This document shows positions 7,277-16,247 of a DNA stretch of 48,506 bases, in pieces (the stretch's first letter is position 1; each line of letters starts with the position of its first letter). A program made the translations under genes and the position numbers. This DNA comes from Azotobacter paspali. Lineage in GTDB: Bacteria > Pseudomonadota > Gammaproteobacteria > Pseudomonadales > Pseudomonadaceae. The notes under the pieces are model-generated. The model saw nothing but the letters and a program-made list of their open reading frames with translations, made no database searches and was not told the DNA's origin. The stretch is from NCBI RefSeq assembly GCF_042434745.1, contig NZ_JBHLSS010000063.1. One strand, 5' to 3'.

Positions 7277-8533
7277 TCAAGCGACGATCCCCTTGGCTTT
7301 AGCTGCCTTCAGCCAGCCGGGGAACTCCTCCATCAGTCGGTCATAGAGGGTTTCCTCACTGATATCGTGCAGATCATCGAGGGCGAAGAAGTTGCAGTTG
7401 TCGACTACGCGGTTGGTCATGTCGTCGAGCTTTTCGAGAATGCCGTAGTTACGCCCGGCCAGACCGACGAACTGCCAGAAGATCGGCAGTTTGGCCGCAT
7501 CAGTGATCAGCTTGATAATGCGCCGGCTGTCGTAAATACCGCCATCACTGATAAACAGGATGTAGATCGGCGTGGAACTCTTGCTGCGGCGGTAGAACTC
7601 GATGGTCTGCTCGATGACCCGGTATTCGGTGTTGATGCGCGAGCCTAGCTCCCAGTTTCGCCAGCCGCCGTGATCGGTGTTGATGAAATCGTGAAAGTTC
7701 CGTAGGTTGACGTTGCTGAGCTGCTGAGGCAGATCGCCGAAGGCCCAGCAATCAAGCTGGCCATCATTATCGAAGTGAACCGCCAGCGGCAGCAGGCGAT
7801 TCACCACTTCCTGAACCCGGCCTTGCTTGTACTGGTTGTTCATGGAACCCGAGCCGTCAAGGATTAGGCCCACGCGAGCGCTTACCTCGGTCAACTTGGC
7901 TTTCTCCAAGCTGACCTGCGCCTTCTTGGCCAGGCTCACCAGCTGCGGGGCTGCGGCAGCCACCTTCTTCTCAAGAGAGATGTGGCCCGTTGGTGGGGGG
8001 GCCGGTGTTGGAGCCGGTGCGTCTTCAGCCACCTCGCCGCCGAAATGGTGTACCAGCGCCTCCAGGCCCTCATTGAAGCCCTGCAGCACTGAATTCAGGC
8101 GCCAGGCGCCATCCTTGCGGTAGAACTCCACCAGTATGATGGCTCGCTCCTGGGCGAAGGTTTTGCCGGCGAACGCGCAGACGGCTTTGGGGATGCCGGC
8201 GTCGCTGATTCTGAATTGACTCGCGCCGAGTTGGCGCAGTGTGCCTTGGCCGTCGATAGCCGCGGTGAATACGAGCTTGTCAATGCTGGCCGGGACCTCT
8301 GCTAGCGAGAGACCGAAGGTCGTCGGATTCACCAGTCGCACGCTTTGGCAGGGCGATTCCGGCTGGTTAAAGAAGACCATATAGCGGTCGTCGGAGAGCT
8401 TGCCTTGGACATCGAGGCCGAAGCAGGCCAAATCGAGCGTTAGTGGGCCCTGAATATCGAAAGTCACTTCTACAGAATTTAAGGTTGTAATCGAAGACAA
8501 GGGCAGCCGCTGGCCCTGGATGAGTTCGAGCAT
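7277..8533 (-). CDS. terF: TerD-domain plus vWA-domain protein (TerF-like)
   Basis: 418 residues in two parts. Residues 1-170 are a TerD-like domain (VEVTFDIQGPLTLDLACFG, RAIILVEFYRKDGAWRLNSV, LQGFNEGLEALVHHFGG). After a Pro/Ala linker, residues ~215-400 are a von Willebrand A domain with a complete MIDAS start DGSGSM near residue 226 and LFISDGGIYDSRR. This is the TerF arrangement, the last gene of ter operons. TerF-type proteins are thought to scaffold metal-dependent membrane-associated complexes in tellurite and stress response. ATG 8533 has AAGGA nine bases upstream. It follows terE on the same strand after a gap of 100 bp that contains a hairpin. Confidence 0.85.
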   Translation of the reverse strand: MLELIQGQRLPLSSITTLNSVEVTFDIQGPLTLDLACFGLDVQGKLSDDRYMVFFNQPESPCQSVRLVNPTTFGLSLAEVPASIDKLVFTAAIDGQGTLRQLGASQFRISDAGIPKAVCAFAGKTFAQERAIILVEFYRKDGAWRLNSVLQGFNEGLEALVHHFGGEVAEDAPAPTPAPPPTGHISLEKKVAAAAPQLVSLAKKAQVSLEKAKLTEVSARVGLILDGSGSMNNQYKQGRVQEVVNRLLPLAVHFDNDGQLDCWAFGDLPQQLSNVNLRNFHDFINTDHGGWRNWELGSRINTEYRVIEQTIEFYRRSKSSTPIYILFISDGGIYDSRRIIKLITDAAKLPIFWQFVGLAGRNYGILEKLDDMTNRVVDNCNFFALDDLHDISEETLYDRLMEEFPGWLKAAKAKGIVA

Positions 8534-8590
8534 TCAAAAATTCCTTTTTCGATCAAAGCAGATGAATATTCTGGAGCAGAAGGGAAGGAT

Positions 8591-8619
8591 AAAGGAGGCC
8601 TCGGTGTGAGGCCCCCTTT
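8591..8619 (-). terminator. Hairpin between terE and the vWA gene
   Basis: On the minus strand GGGGCCTC / GAGGCCTC form a stem with a 5-base loop followed by CTTTATCCTT. The T run is short, so it may be a weak terminator or attenuator that lowers expression of the vWA gene relative to terZ-terE. Confidence 0.45.
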
Positions 8620-8633
8620 GCTACCAGGCGCGA

Positions 8634-9212
8634 TTAGGCGAGGTTGACGCCGAAGTTGGCAGCCAGCGGAGCCAGGCCGCCTGCGAAGCCCTGACCGATG
8701 GCCTTGAACTTCCACTCTTCGCCGTGGCGATACAGCTCACCGAAGATCATTGCAGTTTCGATGGAGGCATCTTCGCTCAGATCGAAACGGGCGATCTCGG
8801 TGCCGCCAGCCGAATTCATCACGCGGATGTAGGCTTTGTTGACTTGGCCGAAGCTCTGGTTGCGAGCGGCAGCCTCGTGAATGGTGACCGCAAAGACCAG
8901 CTTCTTGGCTTCGGCGCCCAGGCCAGCCAGGTTTACGGAAACCAGCTCGTCGTCGCCGCCGCCTTCACCGCTGCGGTTGTCGCCCTGGTGCTCAACGTTG
9001 CCGCAGGCCGACTTCTTGTTGTTGTAGAAAACAAAGGCTTGATCGTTCAGCACCTTGTCGTTTTCGCCGAGCACGAATACAGAGGCATCCAGATCGAACG
9101 CAGCGCCATCGGTGACGCGAGCATCCCAGCCCAGGCCGACATTTACGGCGGTCAGGCCAGGCGCCTCTTTGGACAGGGATACGTTGCCGCCTTTGCTCAG
9201 AGATACAGCCAT
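8634..9212 (-). CDS. terE: TerE tellurium-resistance/stress protein (TerD family)
   Basis: 192 residues starting MAVSLSKGGNVSLSKEAPGL and WDARVTDGAAFDLDASVFVL, with the calcium-binding DLDAS and GDNRSGEGGGDDE loops of the TerD family and the ending EWKFKAIGQGFAGGLAPLA typical of TerE. TerD-family proteins bind calcium and form complexes at the inner membrane in tellurite, phage and oxidative stress responses. ATG 9212 has AAGGAAG seven bases upstream. Transcribed with terD just upstream (36-bp gap). Confidence 0.88.
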   Translation of the reverse strand: MAVSLSKGGNVSLSKEAPGLTAVNVGLGWDARVTDGAAFDLDASVFVLGENDKVLNDQAFVFYNNKKSACGNVEHQGDNRSGEGGGDDELVSVNLAGLGAEAKKLVFAVTIHEAAARNQSFGQVNKAYIRVMNSAGGTEIARFDLSEDASIETAMIFGELYRHGEEWKFKAIGQGFAGGLAPLAANFGVNLA

Positions 9213-9248
9213 TTTCAACTTCCTTCTGTGGTTTTGCTGGGGGATTAC

Positions 9249-9824
9249 TTACAGATTCAGGCCGAACTGGTTGCACATCGCTTTCAAGCCGCCGGCATAG
9301 CCCTGGCCCACAGCGCGGAACTTCCATTCGCCGCTGTGGCGGTACAGCTCACCGAAGATCATTGCGGTCTCGGTGGAGGCATCCTCTGCCAAATCGAAGC
9401 GCACGACCTCGACACCGGAAACGCTATTGACGATGCGAATGAAAGCATTACCCACTTGGCCGAAGCTCTGGCGACGCACTTCGGCCTCGTGGATGGTCAC
9501 GATGAAGGCGACCTTGTTGACGTCGGCCGGAACCTTGGTCAGATCGACCTTGATGGCTTCGTCGTCGCCGGCGCCGAGGCCATCACGGCTATCGCCTGCG
9601 TGCTCGACTGCGCCCTCAGGACTGCGCAGCTGGTTATAGAAGATAAAGTCCTGTTCACCACGGACCTTACCATCAGCATTCAGCAGAAAGGCGCTGGCAT
9701 CCAGGTCGAACTGGGCGCCGTCAGTGGCGCGAGGGTCCCAGCCCAGACCGACCAGGATCTTGGTCAGGCTCGGGTCGGCCTTGGACAAGGACAGGTTGCC
9801 GCCTTTTTGCAGAGTGAGTGCCAT
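9249..9824 (-). CDS. terD: TerD tellurium-resistance/stress protein
   Basis: 191 residues: MALTLQKGGNLSLSKADPSL, GLGWDPRATDGAQFDLDASA, then AFLLNADGKVRGEQDFIFYN and EWKFRAVGQGYAGGLKAMC. The second calcium loop reads GDSRDGLGAGDDE, a variant of the usual GDNRTGEG.GDDE that keeps the acidic residues at its end. It matches TerD rather than TerE by the SAFLLxxxGKVRG motif. AAGGAG lies nine bases before the ATG. Part of the minus-strand terZ-terA-terD-terE series. Confidence 0.9.
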   Translation of the reverse strand: MALTLQKGGNLSLSKADPSLTKILVGLGWDPRATDGAQFDLDASAFLLNADGKVRGEQDFIFYNQLRSPEGAVEHAGDSRDGLGAGDDEAIKVDLTKVPADVNKVAFIVTIHEAEVRRQSFGQVGNAFIRIVNSVSGVEVVRFDLAEDASTETAMIFGELYRHSGEWKFRAVGQGYAGGLKAMCNQFGLNL

Positions 9825-9860
9825 GGGTAATTCTCCTTAACGGGATGATGATTGCTTTGG

Positions 9861-11027
9861 TTACTTACGGCCTGCGTTCCAGCGCAGGCCCCAGCTGTAT
9901 CCTTCGTCCATCATTTGCTGACCACGGAAAAAACGGACCTCACGCGACACCTTCACACCGCCCCCCACATTTTCGAGTAGGGCGATGGCGCAGCAAGCTT
10001 GATTGCCACCCTCCTCGCTAACTCGCACCTCAATAGGCGGTTGCCCCGGAACATAGAGAATCACCACGCCATCGGTGGCGCTCCAATTCGGCACGCCGTC
10101 ATAAATGAAGGCGTAAACCAGCACGCGGCGGATATGACGCCACTCTTTGCCGTTGATCCGCAGCCACTCCCCATCGCTGACAGCTCCGGTACGGTCGTCT
10201 CCCATGAGATGGATGTATGGCGGGCGATTGAATTCGCCGAACGCCTTGCCGAGCGCCTGGATCACACCCAGGCGCCCGTCCTGCATCTCATAGAGGCAGC
10301 CTACGTCAAGGTCGATATTGCCGGACTTGTTGCCAAGCAAATTGGAGAAAAACCCTCTTGATGAGCCGCTGCCGCGGTTCCAGTTCAGGTTGATCTTGAT
10401 TTCGCCAAAGTCCCCATCGCCTTTTTTCTCCAAGCTGATGCTGGAGCGAGCCTTGTCGAGGGTGATTTTGTTCAGGTTGATCTTTGGCTGTGACGTCGGA
10501 GTGGGGAGCGGTGCTGCGGGCGGGGTAGCAATTTCGACACCGAAATGGGTGGCCAGGGGCTCGAGGCCACCGGCAAAGCCTTGGGCCACGCATCGGAACT
10601 TCCAGGCTCCCTGGCGACGATAGAACTCACCAAGGATCAGTGCAGTTTCCTGCATGCCCTGAGTTGGGATTGACGCTTCAATGCCACCGGTTATGTTCAA
10701 TGTCAGATGAGGGCATGCTGTAAAGCGTGCCCTGTTCTCGTAGATGGTGGCAGTCAGGGCCACTTTTTCCACATCAATATCTAGCCGATCTAGGTTGAGG
10801 TCAAAGACGACTTGACCGGATTCGGATTGGGACAGCTTCACCGCACCGTTGGCAACAGTGGTCTGGCCGTAGAAACACATATCGGTATCGCCGCGAACCT
10901 TCCCGTTGGCGCCCAGTAGGAAAGCTGAAACGTCTAGATTTGCACCGGCTACAGGGGTAAAGATGACTGTGGCAGTCAAAGGGCCTTGAGCTAGGGGCGC
11001 ATTTGCGCCGGGAGCCAGCGTAGTCAC
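9861..11027 (-). CDS. terA: TerA-like tellurite-resistance protein
   Basis: 388 residues with two TerD-related halves: an N-terminal one (ANLDVSAFLLGANGKVRGDT, QETALILGEFYRRQGAWKFR) and a C-terminal one (EIKINLNWNRGSGSSRG, GNIDLDVGCLYEMQDGRLG, HLMGDDRTG), joined by a Pro-rich linker at ~170-190. This two-half layout is that of TerA. The gene starts with GTG 11027 overlapping the stop of the terZ-like gene by four bases (GTGA), which shows tight coupling. Role: tellurite and stress response with the neighbouring TerD proteins. Confidence 0.85.
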   Translation of the reverse strand: MTTLAPGANAPLAQGPLTATVIFTPVAGANLDVSAFLLGANGKVRGDTDMCFYGQTTVANGAVKLSQSESGQVVFDLNLDRLDIDVEKVALTATIYENRARFTACPHLTLNITGGIEASIPTQGMQETALILGEFYRRQGAWKFRCVAQGFAGGLEPLATHFGVEIATPPAAPLPTPTSQPKINLNKITLDKARSSISLEKKGDGDFGEIKINLNWNRGSGSSRGFFSNLLGNKSGNIDLDVGCLYEMQDGRLGVIQALGKAFGEFNRPPYIHLMGDDRTGAVSDGEWLRINGKEWRHIRRVLVYAFIYDGVPNWSATDGVVILYVPGQPPIEVRVSEEGGNQACCAIALLENVGGGVKVSREVRFFRGQQMMDEGYSWGLRWNAGRK

Positions 11028-11614
11028 GCGCTCACCGCAGCTACAGCTTCATTACCCAGATCGGCAACGGTTCGACCATTGCTGCGCTGGCCGACCGCGG
11101 TTACATCCCAGCCCGAAGCAGTACGGGTCAGATAAGCCATGATCATGCCGGTATGGTCGCCTTGATCGCTTAGATTGAAGCGAGCCAGTTCCTTGCCGGT
11201 TACGTCATCCACAATGCGGCAGTAGGCGTTGCCCACCTTCTCGAAGGTCTGCCCCAGGAAGGAGTTCACGGTAAACACCAGATGCTTGATGTTGCTGGAC
11301 AGAGCTTCTAGGTTCACAGAAATGGTTTCATCATCGCCGCTGCCGTCGCCCGTACGATTGTCGCCCGAGTGAGCAATCAGGCCGTCACTGGATGTCAGTT
11401 GACGGAACCAGACGACATCCACGGGACGTTGGTCGCTGTCGACCACGATGCAGGAGGCATCCAGGTCAACAGCAGTATCGCTATTCATCAACTTGCCGAA
11501 GAAGCCGGATGGCTTTATCGGATCCCAGCCCAGCCCCATGCGGATCCTGCACAGACCCGTGTCGGCTTCCTTGTCCAAAGAGATCGTTTGTTTCTTTGCG
11601 AGACTGATGCTCAT
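11024..11614 (-). CDS. terZ: TerZ-like TerD-family protein
   Basis: 196 residues: MSISLAKKQTISLDKEADTG, RMGLGWDPIK, TAVDLDASCIVVDSDQRPVD and GDNRTGDGSGDDETISVN, with complete calcium-binding loops. The insertion SGFFGKLMNSD before DLDAS and the ending typical of TerZ/TerX separate it from TerD/TerE. It is the first gene of the cluster, with a GGAA site before ATG 11614 and only 66 bp to the IS3 fragment upstream, so its promoter must be short or lie in IS-derived DNA. terB and terC, which normally follow terA, are absent. Confidence 0.82.
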   Translation of the reverse strand: MSISLAKKQTISLDKEADTGLCRIRMGLGWDPIKPSGFFGKLMNSDTAVDLDASCIVVDSDQRPVDVVWFRQLTSSDGLIAHSGDNRTGDGSGDDETISVNLEALSSNIKHLVFTVNSFLGQTFEKVGNAYCRIVDDVTGKELARFNLSDQGDHTGMIMAYLTRTASGWDVTAVGQRSNGRTVADLGNEAVAAVSA

Positions 11615-11680
11615 GTGGTATTCCGTTCCAGATGTGTTGATTTTTGCATGCTGTATGCATCAGATATGACAAGAGTTTTT

Positions 11681-11876
11681 GTTGTCGATAATACGTCGCT
11701 TCGGCCTCGGCCGGCGGTATGCGTGGCCAGCTCCACCGCTTCCCGGTTCTTCCAAAACTGGCGATGGATCACTTCGGCCTTGTAGAGTCCGTCGATGGTC
11801 TCGGCCAAGGCATTGTCATAGGAGTCGCCCACGCTGCCCACCGACGGCTCGATCCCGGCTTCGGCCAGGCGCTCGG
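11681..11876 (-). pseudogene. IS3-family OrfB C-terminal fragment (copy 2)
   Basis: Nearly the same as 5863-6110 and in the same orientation, but with an internal deletion of about 53 bp (the part coding WVDWYNHRRLLEPIGNIP is lost) and without the orfB stop and terminal repeat. It reads AEAGIEPSVGSVGDSYDN and GLYKAEVIHRQFWKNREAVE. With copy 1 it brackets the ter cluster as a direct repeat. Its 5' side is fused to an MFS gene remnant. Confidence 0.82.
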
Positions 11877-11879
11877 CGA

Positions 11880-12625
11880 AGACCTCGATGACGAAGGCCG
11901 CGTAGACGAAGCCCTGCCAGGTCGACAAGCGCTGGTAGAAGAACCATGCCCGGCGCTGGCTCCGATCCGGCTGGCGATCGCTGTGGCGTCCTGTGGAAGC
12001 GACAGAGAACCAGCCTGCGCCGCTGCGCGCAGGTTCGCGGCCGTCAAGCCGACCAGAACAGCACCGATGGCGGCGATGGCGACGGCTTCTCCTGCCACGC
12101 GCATGGTGGTGAAGATGCCGGCCGCCATTCCTGCCAGCTCTTTGGGCACCACACTGACCGACAAGGCATCCATCAAGCCCCACGGCAGGCCATTGCCGAT
12201 GCCGATCAGCAACATGGGGATCGCCATCGCCCACAAGCTCCCATCAGGCGACAGGCCCATCAACAGCTAGGCGCCGAACGCGGTGCCAAGGAAGCTGAAA
12301 GCCCGAGTGCGTTGCGCGCCCTCGAACTCCTGTGCCAGCAGAGAAGTGGCCGAGGTCAGCACCAGGGCACCGCCGACGCCTTCGGCGGCGCGCAGCAGAT
12401 TGAGCACCAACAGGTTCGGGGTCAGACCGGTCAGCAACGACGTGGCGATGAAAATCCAGAGCCCTGCCACGAAGCAACGCTTCCGGCCGATCTGGTCGCC
12501 GATGGCGCCCGCTGCCATGACGCAACCGCCGAACGCGATGGCGATCCAGCCCAAGGCGGATTGGTTGCCGCCCAGGTCACTGCCGACCGCTGGCGTGGAT
12601 ATCGCCGGGCCGGTGAATACCCATC
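11880..12625 (-). pseudogene. MFS transporter (DHA2, 14-helix type) pseudogene
   Basis: The minus strand gives ALGWIAIAFGGCVMAAGAIG, DQIGRKRCFVAGLWIFIATS, LRAAEGVGGALVLTSATSLL, then TAG (12267-12269) where a Trp is expected, then LLMGLSPDGSLWAMAIPML and GIFTTMRVAGEAVAIAAIG. This is an EmrB/QacA-like drug exporter. Both ends are missing, the internal stop is in frame, and the two parts skip the middle of the protein. It abuts the IS3 fragment, so IS activity probably removed its C-terminus. Confidence 0.75.
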
Positions 12626-12638
12626 GGGCGGGGCGTCT

Positions 12639-13865
12639 TCATGGCAAGTCCGGGGCGCGTTGTTGATCCGGTGCCGTGGCATCGGCTCTAAATGCGCCCC
12701 CTGCTGCAGGAAAGCCGCGCTGCTTGGCAACCCACACCATCACCAGCGTGGCCGTCAACAGCCCCAACAAAGCAGGTACGAAGGCGCCGACGCCCAGCCG
12801 TTCGAGGAGCACGCCGCCAGCGATGCCACCACCTGCAATCGCCGTGTTCCAGGCGGTGACCAGCATGGACTGCGCGATATCGGCGGCGTCTCCTGCCGTT
12901 TTGGCCAGAGCCGTCTGAAACAAAGTCGCCGCGCCGCCGAAAGCTAGGCCCCAGGCGGCCACAGCCGCGTACACCACGGCAGGCACATAGGACGCCACGC
13001 CCAACGCCAACGCGGCCAAGCCGAACAGGGCCGTGCTGGCGAGCGTCAGCGCACGCAGGTGGCGGTCGATCAATACGCCGACAATCCAGATTCCCAGTAA
13101 GGACATGATGCCGAACACCAGTAGCACCAAGTCCGTACGCTCGACCATACCCGCCGCCGCCAGAAACGGTGCGATGTAGGTATAGAGGATGTTGTGCGCC
13201 AACACGAAGGCCAGTACCACGAACAGCACGGGGCGCACGCCCGGCACCGTGAATACGTGCCCTAGCGACAAGCGCTTGCCCGCTACCTGTCCGGCGAAGT
13301 CCGGCAACTTGATGCGCACCCACGCCATGAGCACCAGCGCAAGTCCGCTCATGATGCCAAAGCAAGTCCGCCAGCCCACCAGATCGCCAAGCAATGTGCC
13401 GGCCGGCACGCCGAGTGACAGCGCCAATGGTGTGCCGACCATCGCAATGGCGATGGCTCTGCCTTTCCGATGCTCAGGCACCATGCGCGCGGCGTAGCCC
13501 GCCAGCAGCGCCCACAGCAGCCCAGCCGACACACCCGCGATGAAGCGCGCCACCATCGTCAGGACATAGCTGCTTGAGAACGTCGTCACGGTATTAGCGA
13601 CCACGAAACCCGCGATGGCCGCCAGCAGCAACGGGCGACGGCGCACGCCCTGCGTGGCGGCGGTCAGCGGAATCGCTGCCATCAGCGAACCAATAGCGTA
13701 GATGGTCACGGTCTGGCCCACCCAGGCCTCGGACACCGCCAAGCCCTGCGCCATCTGCGGCAGCAGACCGGCTGGCAGCGCTTCGGTCAGGATGGTGATG
13801 AAAGCCGCCATGGACAGAGCCAGCAGAGAGGCCAGCGGCAGGCGGTTGTGGGAAGTGGCACTCAT
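12639..13865 (-). CDS. MFS transporter (DHA1 family)
   Basis: 408 residues, twelve membrane segments, start MSATSHNRLPLASLLALSMA then AFITILTEALPAGLLPQMAQ. It carries the DHA1 features VTIYAIGSLMAAIPLT, GVRRRPLLL (loop 2-3) and an antiporter motif-like ALSLGVPAGTLLGDLVGWR. It probably exports a drug-like or sugar molecule. The ATG at 13865 overlaps the stop of the oxidoreductase gene (ATGA), so it is the third gene of a coupled serine hydrolase/oxidoreductase/MFS operon. A longer open frame upstream to 14345 is only the shadow of the oxidoreductase. Confidence 0.87.
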   Translation of the reverse strand: MSATSHNRLPLASLLALSMAAFITILTEALPAGLLPQMAQGLAVSEAWVGQTVTIYAIGSLMAAIPLTAATQGVRRRPLLLAAIAGFVVANTVTTFSSSYVLTMVARFIAGVSAGLLWALLAGYAARMVPEHRKGRAIAIAMVGTPLALSLGVPAGTLLGDLVGWRTCFGIMSGLALVLMAWVRIKLPDFAGQVAGKRLSLGHVFTVPGVRPVLFVVLAFVLAHNILYTYIAPFLAAAGMVERTDLVLLVFGIMSLLGIWIVGVLIDRHLRALTLASTALFGLAALALGVASYVPAVVYAAVAAWGLAFGGAATLFQTALAKTAGDAADIAQSMLVTAWNTAIAGGGIAGGVLLERLGVGAFVPALLGLLTATLVMVWVAKQRGFPAAGGAFRADATAPDQQRAPDLP

Positions 13866-14935
13866 CGTCCGGCCTCCTGCGCTGGTTGCGCCATATCGTC
13901 CACAGAACGCGCCACGACCACCTTGCCGGATACGCCGCCGCCTTCCACCAGCCGATGGGCTTCGATCAGGCGCGCCGCGTTCAACGGATGCAGCACTCGA
14001 TTGACAGTCGAACGTAGCACGCCCACATCCACCAGCGCCGCCACTTCGCCGAGGATGCGATGCTGCGCGATCATGTCTGGCGTGCGGTACAGCGGACGGG
14101 TGAACACCATCTCCCAATGCAGCGATACGCTCTTGGCCTTGAACGGCGCCGCATCCAATGTGTCGTGGTCGTCGATGATGGCCAGCCTCCCCTGTGGTGC
14201 GATCAGCTCCGCCAGTTCGTGCAGGTGCTCGGCGGTATGCGACAGCGCCGCGATGTGGGTGACGGGCGGCACCGGCAGCGCGCCGACCTGCGCCGGCAGT
14301 GGCCTCCGATGGTCGATGACGTGGTGAGCGCCCAGGGCCAAACACCAGTCGCGGCTTGGCGCGCGCGAGGCCGTGGCAATTACCGTCAGGCCGGTCAGCC
14401 GCCGCGCGAGTTGGATCAGTATGGAGCCGACCCCGCCGGCACCACCCAACACTAGCAGGCTGCCAGCATCCGCCGGCTTGCCGGGCGGCACGCCCAGGCG
14501 GTCGAACAGCAATTGCCAGGCGGTCAACGAGGTCAGCGGCAAGGCCGCCGCCTCGGCGAAACCCAGGGTTTCGGGCATGTGGCCGACGATGCGTTCGTCC
14601 ACCAAGTGGAACTGCGCGTTGCTGCCGCTGCGGTCGAAGGAGCCGGCGTAGTAGACCTTCTGACCCGGCTGGAACAGCGTGACCGCTTCACCGACGGCCT
14701 CAACGATCCCGGCGGCATCCCAGCCCAGCGAGCGGACGCTATCTGGCGCAGCAACCAAACCTGCCCGGATCTTGGTATCCACCGGATTGACGGAGACGGC
14801 GTGGACCGCCACGAGCAGGTCGTGCAGCCCCGGCGTCGGTCGCTCGGCGTCGATATCGGTCAGGCAGTCCGGATCGGTCAGCGTGGAACCGCGGCGAAAC
14901 GCGATGGCAGGCATGCGTGCGGGTATCGTCTTCAT
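13862..14935 (-). CDS. Zinc-type alcohol dehydrogenase/quinone oxidoreductase family (MDR)
   Basis: 357 residues. The GroES-like N-terminal domain has HAVSVNPVDTKIRAG and GWDAAGIVEAVGEAVTLFQP; the Rossmann domain has LLVLGGAGGVGSILIQLARR. There is no cluster of zinc-binding cysteines, so it is of the zinc-free quinone-oxidoreductase type using NADPH. Substrate unknown. ATG 14935 follows GGAGG by seven bases, and that site lies within the end of the serine hydrolase gene, showing coupling. The divergent LysR gene at 16248 is the likely regulator. Confidence 0.87.
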   Translation of the reverse strand: MKTIPARMPAIAFRRGSTLTDPDCLTDIDAERPTPGLHDLLVAVHAVSVNPVDTKIRAGLVAAPDSVRSLGWDAAGIVEAVGEAVTLFQPGQKVYYAGSFDRSGSNAQFHLVDERIVGHMPETLGFAEAAALPLTSLTAWQLLFDRLGVPPGKPADAGSLLVLGGAGGVGSILIQLARRLTGLTVIATASRAPSRDWCLALGAHHVIDHRRPLPAQVGALPVPPVTHIAALSHTAEHLHELAELIAPQGRLAIIDDHDTLDAAPFKAKSVSLHWEMVFTRPLYRTPDMIAQHRILGEVAALVDVGVLRSTVNRVLHPLNAARLIEAHRLVEGGGVSGKVVVARSVDDMAQPAQEAGR

Positions 14936-16125
14936 CACCGTACCTCCAGCGCGCCATAGACGGCATCGCGCAGGTCGGTGACGAAGCGGCCGGACATGCC
15001 TTCGTACAGTGTGTTGGTGAAGGCGACGACACTCAGGCCCTGGGCCCGGTCCACGAACCAGGAGTGGCCGTAGGCGCCGCCCCAGCGCCAGGTGCCTGCC
15101 GATTCCGGCGAAGCGGCCAGCAGAGGGTCGCGTAGTACCGAGAAGCCTAGGCCGAAACCGAAGCCCGGTGCAGCATCCAACTCAAAACCACCGGTCTGAT
15201 CGCGTCCCATTTCTTCGACAAATTCACCGGGCAGTAGCGTGCCTCCGCCCTGGCGCAGGATTTCCAGCAGGCGCAGGAAGTCCCCGGCCGTGCCGGCCAT
15301 GCCAGCACCCCCCGACGGGAAAGCCTGCGCATCGAAGATGCGAGCCGGGCTGTAGGCGATGCCGACGGCTCCCTCGAAAGCCGAGACGGTCTCACCTTCT
15401 GCCAGGCGGTGCGGTTGCGGCACGTCGTTGACATAGGCGGCGGCCACGCGCCGCGCATCACGGACGACGAAGCAGGTGTCGGCCATGCCCAATGGGCCAG
15501 TCACCAACTGCCGCACCGCTTCGTCCAGCGGCGTGCCGTGGATGCGCTCGATCAGCGCGCCCAGCACGTCGGTCGCCAGCGAGTAACCCCAGGCAGTGCC
15601 CGGCTCGTACAGCAGCGGCACACTGGCGAGGCGGCGCAGGTTCTCGGCCAGGGAGATGCCGGATGCATCCATGCCATCTGATACGCCGGCCCGCGCATAG
15701 AGACCGTCTGCGTCGGCCTCGAAGAAGCGGTAGCCCAGCCCCGCCGTATGGCTGAGCAATTGCCGCGTCGTGATGCGCGCCTCGCGGCCATCGGCCAACC
15801 GGGGCCGGAACCCGGGCAGCCAGCGCTCGATGCCGGCATCCAAGTCTAGCCGCCCCTGCGCCACCAGGACCAGCGCCGCCGTGGAGACGATGGGCTTGCT
15901 CACCGAGGCAAGCCGGAACACCGCCTGCAGGGTCATCGGCCGAGCAATTTCGCGGTCGGCGAAACCGGCGGCCTGCTGGTAGATCAGTTCGCCGTCGCAG
16001 GCGACCAGGACGACGGCGCCGACCAGGCGCCGGTCGTCCAGTGCCTGCTGCACGACGGCCTGGATACGTGCAGATAGGTGCGCAGGCGGAACACCCTGGC
16101 GCAGCAGAAACTGCAAACTCGTCAT
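14935..16125 (-). CDS. Serine hydrolase (beta-lactamase class C/EstB family)
   Basis: 396 residues. The catalytic SxxK motif is SVSK at residues 74-77 (RLASVSKPIVS), the tyrosine motif is in WGYSLATD, and HTAGLGYRFFE and GAYGHSWFVD near the end fit the family. There is no signal peptide, which suggests a cytoplasmic esterase of the EstB kind rather than a periplasmic beta-lactamase. GAGGT six bases before ATG 16125. First gene of a three-gene operon facing away from the LysR gene. Confidence 0.88.
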   Translation of the reverse strand: MTSLQFLLRQGVPPAHLSARIQAVVQQALDDRRLVGAVVLVACDGELIYQQAAGFADREIARPMTLQAVFRLASVSKPIVSTAALVLVAQGRLDLDAGIERWLPGFRPRLADGREARITTRQLLSHTAGLGYRFFEADADGLYARAGVSDGMDASGISLAENLRRLASVPLLYEPGTAWGYSLATDVLGALIERIHGTPLDEAVRQLVTGPLGMADTCFVVRDARRVAAAYVNDVPQPHRLAEGETVSAFEGAVGIAYSPARIFDAQAFPSGGAGMAGTAGDFLRLLEILRQGGGTLLPGEFVEEMGRDQTGGFELDAAPGFGFGLGFSVLRDPLLAASPESAGTWRWGGAYGHSWFVDRAQGLSVVAFTNTLYEGMSGRFVTDLRDAVYGALEVR

Positions 16126-16247
16126 GGCAAATACCTCGATTCAATGGGTAGTGCCTAAACGATAGGAATCTCCCAATTAAAGAAAAAGTAGGCTACAGTT
16201 CCTTTATATACGGAAAAAAGTGTCCGCAATTGTAAGGAAAGCGGATC
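16126..16247. promoter_or_regulatory. Divergent promoter region with LysR-type operator candidate
   Basis: The 122 bp between the serine hydrolase operon and the LysR gene contain TTCC (16199-16202), nine A/T-rich bases, then GGAA (16212-16215), a dyad of the size bound by LysR dimers. AT-rich tracts on both sides suit two divergent promoters. Binding is inferred. Confidence 0.45.

Noticed and set aside
8724..9830. 368-codon plus-strand open frame across terE and terD
   Set aside because: It is the antisense shadow of two clear TerD-family genes with proper ribosome sites; the translation has no family motif.
13866..14345. Long N-terminal extension of the MFS frame at 12639
   Set aside because: The extra part is antisense-like, Arg/Gly-rich text out of frame with the oxidoreductase. 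The real start at 13865 overlaps the upstream stop as ATGA.
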